Position numbers and translations under genes: made by a program. From Laburnicola sp. R22_1 (Eukaryota; Ascomycota; Dothideomycetes; Pleosporales; Didymosphaeriaceae): a stretch of 64,000 nt of DNA. This document shows positions 57,737 to 64,000 of this stretch, piece by piece. The notes below the pieces were generated by a model. That model was not told where the DNA came from and made no database searches. It saw only the letters and a program-made list of their open reading frames with translations. Position 1 is the first letter of the stretch. Each line of letters begins with the position of its first letter. The stretch covers positions 3,844,001-3,908,000 of the forward strand of contig JACONQ010000003.1 in assembly GCA_014281115.1 (NCBI GenBank), given 5' to 3'.

Positions 57737-59980
57737 CGTAAAAGCGAAGGCAGGACCGAAAACATGCTATTTTCGTTTGGCGGTTTTGAGACACCAAGGG
57801 AAGGAAGGAGATATGGAGCAGACGTCTTTAACTTTTAGTACTTCGCGGCATTGTACCTGAAGAGTGGATGGAGAGAACCATGTGATCGATAATGGGGCTT
57901 TTTAGAGCTCCAGGAGCGGAGGAGAGACAAAGACATAGTCGAGTATGCCCATTCCTTTATAGGTACACAGAAGCGTTGGAAGATCTATGTCTAATTCTCT
58001 TAAATTTTAGTGCCAGAGCGTGGAGCGAACCATGTGATCGATAATGTGCCTTTTTAGAGATCTAGAAGCGGAGGAGAGACGAAGATATAGTCTAACATGC
58101 CCATGGTTTCAGAACACACAGACGCGTCGGAAGACATAGATCTAGATACTTGAGATTTTAGGTCTTATTAGAGTTATAGCCGGAGCGTAGAGAGAACCAT
58201 ATAATCTATAGCAGATTCTGTTGAAACTCCAGATGCGGAGGAAGGACAAGGGCATAATGTATTTTCGATATGGTTTAGCCATAGGACTTTGGTTCTAGTA
58301 TTTACTTCCCTAGGATAAGCAATAGGTGAAGCGCAAAGAGAGCCATGCATTGCTACTCTTGAGTTTTAAGCTTCCAGAACCAAGGGAGGAGACGAAGACA
58401 TGCCGCCACCCCAAAAAAAATCGGAAACACCAAGGCAGGCTAGGAGCCAGCAAAGCAGTGTTTTGGTCTTTTAGTATCCCAGAAAACGCCGTCGCTGCAC
58501 AGTAAAGAGAACCATACTAGAACCTTGCTTGTAGTTTTAACCCCCGGATGCGGAAGAGCAGAAGAAGACATGTAGCCGTTGTGCCCGAATTTTAGAGACC
58601 CCAAGGAGGGGAACAAGCCATGGAGGAGATTGGTGCTGTCTTTTTAGTTGCCCAGAAAGCCCTGTTGATGTATAGCGAAGAGGATTATGCATTGCCCCTC
58701 TTAAGATTTCAGAGCTCCAGCAGCGGAGGGAGAAACATTCTACCTTTCTGCAATATTTTAGAGCCACCAAGGAGGGGAACAAGCCATGTGGAATCTCCGA
58801 TAATTATTTAATTCCCTAGCAAACCCTGTTGCCGCACAGCGAAGAGAACCATATAAGTAGCCTCTTAAGTTTTATGTCCCATAAGAGGGAGACATAGACA
58901 TTCCACGAAGGAAAAGGACAGGTTGCGCTTTGAACGTAGTTTAGAGCCACCAAGGAGGGCAACAAGCCATACCGGAGATTGTTGCTGTCTTTTTAGTGCC
59001 CCCAAAAAGCCCTTCGCTGCAGCGCAAAGAGAACCATGTGGTCTAACCTCTAGACATTTAAGCTCCAGAACTAGGGGGCAGACGCCGCCATGTAGGAACA
59101 TTGAGCCCGTTTTAGAGCCACCTAGAAATGGCAAGGCATTTGCGTATTCTTGGGCTTCTTTTGGTACTCCAAAATAGTTGCAGCTGGAGCGTGGAAGAGA
59201 GCTATGTATCTCTTAACTTTTCTTTTAGAGCTCCGCAAGGAGAAGGGGGACGCCGCCATATCCAGTAGCTACAGAATCTTAGAGCCCCCTAGAAAAGGCA
59301 AGACATATTTGTTTTTCGAGCGCTTTTTAGTACCCCAAAATAGCGGCGGCTGGAGTGTGGCACAGAACCATGTAATTGTCGTTTTTGGTTTTAGGACCCC
59401 AAAAGGAGAGCGGAGGGAGAGAACCATGTTTGGAGTAGATCGTATTTTAGAAATCCTAAAAGGAGATCAGGAGGGAGAGAACCATGCGGTGCTCCTTCCT
59501 GGTTTTAGGACGCCAAAAAGAGACCAAGAAGAACAGGACCATACTAGTTATCTTCCTGCTTTTTAGAAATCCCAAAGGAGACCAAGAGGAACAGGACCAT
59601 AATCGTAGTCCCCGTGCATTTTAGAACTCCAAAAGGAGACCAAGAGGAACAGGACCATACTAGTTATCTTCCTGCTTTTTAGAACTCCCAAAGGAGAGCA
59701 AGAGGAGGAAGAGAAACACATCACCCCATTGGACGTCGAATTATAGAACGTCCCAGGAGCGAGAGCAGACATGGTCCATCCAGTCCAGGCTTTTCAAACT
59801 CCAAACAAAGACCAAGAGGAACAGGACCATTGTGGTAGTCATTGGACATTCTAGGACTCCAAAAGGAGAGCAGGAGGAGGAAGAAAAACACATTCGTTTC
59901 TTTCTGCATGTTTTAGAACCACCCAGGAGCGAGAGCAGACATTTCCTACTGCCTTGTGCCTTTTAGTACTTAATAAAGAG
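57737..59980 (+). repeat. Modular tandem array, block 3 (best preserved), with spacer-like variable segments
   Basis: I count about 40 modules of 49-66 bp. Each opens with TTTTAG, followed by a short inverted repeat of the CTCC-AAAA-GGAG type, then a purine-rich tract (GAGxxCAAGAGGAACAGGAC), then CAT, and then 17-20 bases that differ from module to module. The modules at 59390-59980 are nearly uniform; divergence grows to the left. One variable segment (ACTAGTTATCTTCCTGC) occurs twice, at 59549 and 59666. Minus-strand short frames are by-products of the repeat. No known family is recognised. Confidence 0.8.
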
Positions 59981-60032
59981 CAGTGCCTAAAGTGTGAAGA
60001 AGAAAAGTACGTTGCGAGAGGAGAAGGAGGGG

Positions 60033-60040
60033 TTTATATA
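60033..60040 (-). promoter_or_regulatory. TATA-like motif next to the array's uniform end
   Basis: TTTATATA on plus, TATATAAA on minus, about 55 bp right of the last module. If used, it would drive transcription leftwards through the array. This is a motif match only. Confidence 0.35.
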
Positions 60041-60582
60041 CGCGACTGAGCGGAGCGGCGAAAGATGTGAGATGAGATGATGAGTAGGAAAGAACTGGAG
60101 ATAGACTGTGATGGTGGACGTCTTCATTATCATCATCGCCATCACCGTCCGTCCAACCACCACACACAGAACCGGCGCCCCACGTCGCAAATTCAACGCA
60201 AACTACCACCCCACCCCCAAGAACTCAGCTCCAATTTCGCATCCTTCATTAGCCTGGGGTCTGACTGACCGACGACGATGCTAGCTAGCCTACCCCTCTG
60301 ATTTCGATTTCTCCGTTGCCCCGCCCCGCGTTTTCAACACGGTCGTTTGGATTGCATCGCCGCCGGCTGGCTGGTTATTATTATTACAATGCCTCTTCTC
60401 AGGCTGCATGCACCCACCGACCCGCGACGACGCCCCAGCTGCATCCGCCTCCGCCCCCGCCTCCACCTCCGCCTTCGCCCATGTCATCGCACGCGCCCAA
60501 GTCTCCTCTCTCCGCACCCGCACCTCCCGTCCTAGTCCAACCCAACCCAACTCCCACCCAGCCCAGCCCAGCCCTAGCCTGA

Positions 60583-60612
60583 CATCTATCTATCTATCTA
60601 TCTATCTATCTG
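60583..60612 (+). repeat. (ATCT)n microsatellite
   Basis: About seven perfect ATCT units in noncoding sequence. Confidence 0.95.
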
Positions 60613-60856
60613 TCCTGCTTGCTCTATTCCCCCTTTCCCCCTTTCCTTCCTCTTTCTTCCTTTCATTTTCGTTCTTTAGCAAAAAAGTATCGCATAATAA
60701 GCGAGTGAGTTTCTTCGTGCTTCTTATCCCTCCCAGCCAGCTCTCCAACCAAACCTGAGAAAACCTCAAAAAGCGCGAAGCTCGAAACAATACGTAGAGG
60801 AAGAAGAGAGGGAGAAGCTGAAATCCAGCCCAGCCCAATACGACAGACACAGACAA

Positions 60857-60918
60857 CACAGCCACAGCCACAGCCACAGCCACAGCTACAGCCACAGCCA
60901 CAGCTACAGCCACAGCCG
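60857..60918 (+). repeat. (CACAGC)n hexanucleotide repeat
   Basis: About ten units of CACAGC with CTACAG variants. The reverse strand reads as an Ala-Val repeat but no start or family supports a gene. Confidence 0.95.
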
Positions 60919-61358
60919 CGGCCGAACCCCGCGCATAGAACGGGTTAGCTCGGGTTAAACCCCCCCCCCCAAAACCCGCTTCCCGAATAAATACCCAAGA
61001 CTCGAGGGCTAGCTACACGAGGCAAACATCACCACCAGCACCCACCCCACCCCATCGAGGAATGAATTCACAATACGTTTTGACAGAGGAGGGAGGAGGG
61101 TGTCATATTCCCCACCATCATCACCACCACCACCACCACCATTCGCCCACCCACCTACTCAGTATAGTATGCGTACTTCCTTACACATACACATGGCCTC
61201 CCAAACCCCCGCCCGCATCTCCTCTTCCCATTCCCAGAGCGATATTCACAGCTACGCCAGCCAGATAAATCATTCCCATCAACATGATCATATCCCATCA
61301 TTCCCACAACCCCCCCTTGCCAACCATCCATAAACCACAAAGCCATATCAAGAAATCC

Positions 61359-64000
61359 TCACCCATACCGATCCTCCTTCATCCCCGTCTTCCCCATCGA
61401 AAACCCCATAACGTACCCCTCCCCTGACGAAGTCTTCGGATCCTGCGGCGCCTGACTCCCCGTTAGCTCCATACACACACTCAAAAAACCAACAACAAAA
61501 ACACAGTATACTCACCCCCATAAAAGGCCCCCCACTGCTACTAAACATATTCGCACTCCCCTGCTGCTGCTGTTGCTGCTGCTGCTGGCCGCCACCCATC
61601 GACGATATCGGCGGCAGCGCCTCCGTCTGCATCGGCATACCGCCCAAATCCATCGGGAAAAAAGAATTCGTCGCGTCCATGCCCGGACCTTGAATGTACG
61701 AGTCCCACGCATTCTGTTGTAGAATGTTAGTCAGTCACGCCGTCGACGCCCACGAACGCGACACTCACCCAATCGATATTATCTGCGCTGGGCAAATCCA
61801 TATTCTGGAACCCGCCACCAAACAGGTTCGAAAACGGACTGGGGGTCGCCTCTGCACCGCTGGACGTAGCAGCAAAGTTAGGCGTCAACGCGGGGTGTTG
61901 CTGCGGCGCAGGGTCATTGAGAAGGTTCGCCATAGACGCCGGATACCGTGTCTCGAACATGTTGGCCGAATTGGGCGCCATGCCACCGGTGCTGAGCATG
62001 CCTAATGTCATGGCCGCCGTATGCTCGGGCGCAACGTTGGCATCATCCATGGCGCTCGAAGTCGGGAATGCGGATACGCCCGAGAAGCTTTGCTGCTGTT
62101 GCCTCTTCGACTGATGCTCTTTTAGCTCCCTCAGCATCACACTCAATGTTCCATGTGCCTTGTATGCTTCCATCGAATGATCCTTCAATCCGTCCCAGAT
62201 GCCCACGGCCGTCTCGATCGCCTCAATCATCTCGTTCCGTCGGTCTTCGTTCCAGTAACACATGTCCGTAGATGTAGTCCTGCCCTGTCGCTCCGACCGC
62301 GCTGTGTGGTATAGGTCGGAACATATTATCATCGCAGCGAGCAGGAAGTCAACCGTCGTGAGCGACGAGATGAACCACTTGACGTTCCGCAGCCGGCCGC
62401 CTGGTTGGCACTCCCGGTGAAGCGTCGCCTGGTGCTTCAGCATCCGCATTGATGCATCCATACACGCGCGCCTTGAATAGCTGAACCGAGGATTAATCCG
62501 CGAAGCAGAAATGAACTTCCGGTGGAGGACGCATATGATCTTCAGATACAACAAGTCGAGGGTGAAGCGTTGCATGATGAGTGTTGATGGATCGCGCGCT
62601 GCCTCATCCATGGAGCGATATTTCAGATGCGGCGATACTCTGTCATGCAGTTCGCGCGCTTGGTCATCGAGTTTCATCACTTCTTCGTACGAGGCGCAGG
62701 TAAGGACTTCGGTAAGTTCAACGGCCTCGCCAAGTTTGTAAATCAACCGTGTCCGGTTGATGAGATATAGTGTAGGCGTCGCTTCCTCCTCAGGTCTCGA
62801 CGGTGGCAAGACCTTCCGCTCCTCGAATAGCTCGTCATCGAAAATGTTTCGCGGGATCTCAGTGTTCGTGTCGCGGGGCCGGACAACCGGTGGCAGCCCG
62901 ACCTGCGCAGAGAACAAGAGGTCCATGGAACGAATAGCAGCCCAGACTCTCCGCCGCATTTCGCCCTGGAATATAGTGATGCCTGCATAGGGTCCTGGAT
63001 CGCGATGCAGTCCCATCCTCATTGCGAGTCGCACAACGATCCCCGTGCTAACGAATATGCCAGCCTGCGCATCTCGACTGCGCGCATAATCGGCATATGT
63101 GTGCAGGATCAAGGTCTCCAGCATGTTCGTGATGGGTGATGTGATGTCCGCAGCCGCCAGACATTGCGCCGTGTAGTCGCGGTACTCGGCCGACATTGCC
63201 CACGACCGCCCTCTGTATTCTGGCGGTTCGTCGCCCGCCCGCGAATAGGACTGCAGTGCTATGCACATCATGGCAAATACGAGCCCAAGCCAGATGACGG
63301 GCGAGTCGTTGGGATCCATCCAATGATGGTCATATTGCTTCTGGAACGTTGGGCCATGTATGATGTGAATGCCCGGATCGTAGGTATTAAAGTATCGTGA
63401 AACGAGGATGTCGGCGGTCGCTTTGGGGGGGAATCGGGCGAGGAGCTCGGCCTGTGACATGGGTTTCTGGTTGCCAAATAAGAAGGATGTGCCAATGTTC
63501 GCGTCTGTGTGCGTGGCCCTGAAGCGCTTCAGCTGCTCTTCATACTGTTTTTTGTGCTCCTGGAAGTAGTTTTTCACTTCCGAGATCTGCCATCTGTCAG
63601 CTCCGCCCCATGTTGGCTACGCCTGTGAACCTACCTCCCCCAAGATGGCATACCAATGCGCCTCAGACGCGAATACGGAACGGTTGTTGTCCATCTTCAT
63701 GACACCAATCGACTTGGTGACGTTCTCGACCTCGCTCTCGTCGCCCACATCTTCCTCGGGTATCGACTCCGGGCTGATGTCGTAGGGATTCTCGGCGGAG
63801 CCGTTGCTAATGCTGTGTGCGATGGCGGCTTGGGCGGCGGCGGGTCCAGCACTCTGGGCGCCATTGGTCATCAAAGAAAGAACCAGTCCTTCAAGACGGT
63901 CAATGCGATTTTGCATGTCATCTGGAGAGGTGGCGGGACCCGTGCTGGACGCGCTCTTCTTGCGGTTGCCTGGAGTTGCGTACGTACATGATGCCGTGTC
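61359..64000 (-). CDS. Zn2Cys6-type fungal transcription factor (partial, 5' end outside window)
   Basis: Minus-strand exons: >64000-63635, 63586-61769, 61713-61516 and 61442-61359 (introns 48, 55 and 73 nt), 821 codons in the window. The first residues ASCTYATPGNRKK fit the end of a Zn(II)2Cys6 cluster, whose other five Cys would lie outside. Then a linker and coiled segment (QNRIDRLEGLVLSL), the acidic region and ISEVKNYFQEHKKQYEEQLKRF. The fungal transcription factor middle-homology domain follows, with LVSRYFNTYDPGIHIIHGPTF, RLAMRMGLHRD and the hallmark EMRRRVWAAIRSMDLLFSAQVGLPP. The tail has a nine-residue polyglutamine (about 61560-61590) and an activation-like Ser/Gly/Met-rich end. It would act in the nucleus; targets unknown. 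Confidence 0.9.

Larger units (their letters stand above)
59981..61358. other. Low-complexity intergenic region
   Basis: No gene is supported. It holds the TATA motif at 60033-60040, a TATC-type microsatellite (60583-60612), a CACAGC-type repeat (60857-60918), a run of C at 60960-60970 and a CAC/CAT triplet run (61112-61142). The right part is probably the 3' region of the transcription factor gene. Confidence 0.55.

Noticed and set aside
59549..59565. The duplicated variable segment ACTAGTTATCTTCCTGC shares 11-12 bases with the pogo inverted repeat at 22384-22412, hinting at transposon-derived spacers.
   Set aside because: With dozens of segments and many windows, a 12-base match in 64 kb on two strands is expected by chance. 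Not evidence without a genome-wide test.
58537..59909. Minus-strand open frames in the array with recurring hydrophobic peptides (for example SFWSSK, LFGVLK).
   Set aside because: Module lengths are not multiples of three, frames break every few modules, and similarity is explained by the DNA repeat.
57737..59980. Calling the array a CRISPR locus.
   Set aside because: The genome is eukaryotic, the repeats vary in length and sequence, variable segments are shorter than CRISPR spacers and no cas-like gene is present. Only the geometry is similar.
60602..60913. Minus-strand Ala-Val repeat frame.
   Set aside because: It is the translation of the CACAGC hexanucleotide repeat.

Overview
The window comes from the nuclear genome of a filamentous ascomycete (Pezizomycotina; a Dothideomycete is plausible but not shown). 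The evidence is short GT-AG introns of mostly 36-125 nt, fungal protein families (tyrosinase, LIM-RhoGAP, Zn2Cys6-type regulator, DHA2 MFS, LanC-like, RBR ligase), and transposons carrying the C-to-T / G-to-A changes and CAG-to-TAG stops typical of repeat-induced point mutation (RIP). Exon coordinates below were worked out by hand from splice signals and reading frame; each reconstructed CDS closes in frame.

Layout. 1-1260: 3' end of a decayed Copia element. 2279-21374: gene-dense host DNA, in order: a toxD-like MDR reductase with one frameshift (+), a single-pass membrane protein with a Cys-rich ectodomain (+), a LanC-like protein (+), a 74-bp palindromic hAT-type mini-element, a secreted tyrosinase (+), a SAM methyltransferase (+), an RBR ubiquitin ligase (-), a LIM-RhoGAP of the Rga type (-) and Pol II subunit Rpb4 (+). 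21780-24530: AT-rich RIP island with a dead pogo/Fot1-type element nested in an older repeat. 24660-28272: a DHA2 MFS transporter and a second MDR oxidoreductase with one premature stop. 29272-33803: an F-box gene split at codon 10 by a 3.2-kb hAT element with a clean 8-bp target duplication.

34321-57728 is a nested transposon complex: two copies of one hAT family in opposite orientation, one of them hit by a Copia element whose two 124-bp LTRs look identical, and a further RIP-decayed hAT that was itself hit by a pogo-type element. These hAT copies sit inside an older tandem array. With the insertions removed, the array is continuous from at least 39.6 kb (more faintly from 37.85 kb) to 59.98 kb. 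It consists of 50-66-bp modules: a T-run ending in AG, a short CTCC-A-GGAG hairpin, a purine tract ending in CAT, then about 17-20 variable bases. Modules are most alike at the right end, next to a TATA motif, and increasingly diverged leftwards. I recognise no named family here, and it is the strongest candidate for something undescribed. 61359-64000: a Zn2Cys6-type transcription factor (-) that runs off the window.

The host genes show no shared pathway. The main stories are transposon invasion, RIP decay, three host genes broken by single events (frameshift, nonsense, hAT insertion), and the spacer-like repeat array.
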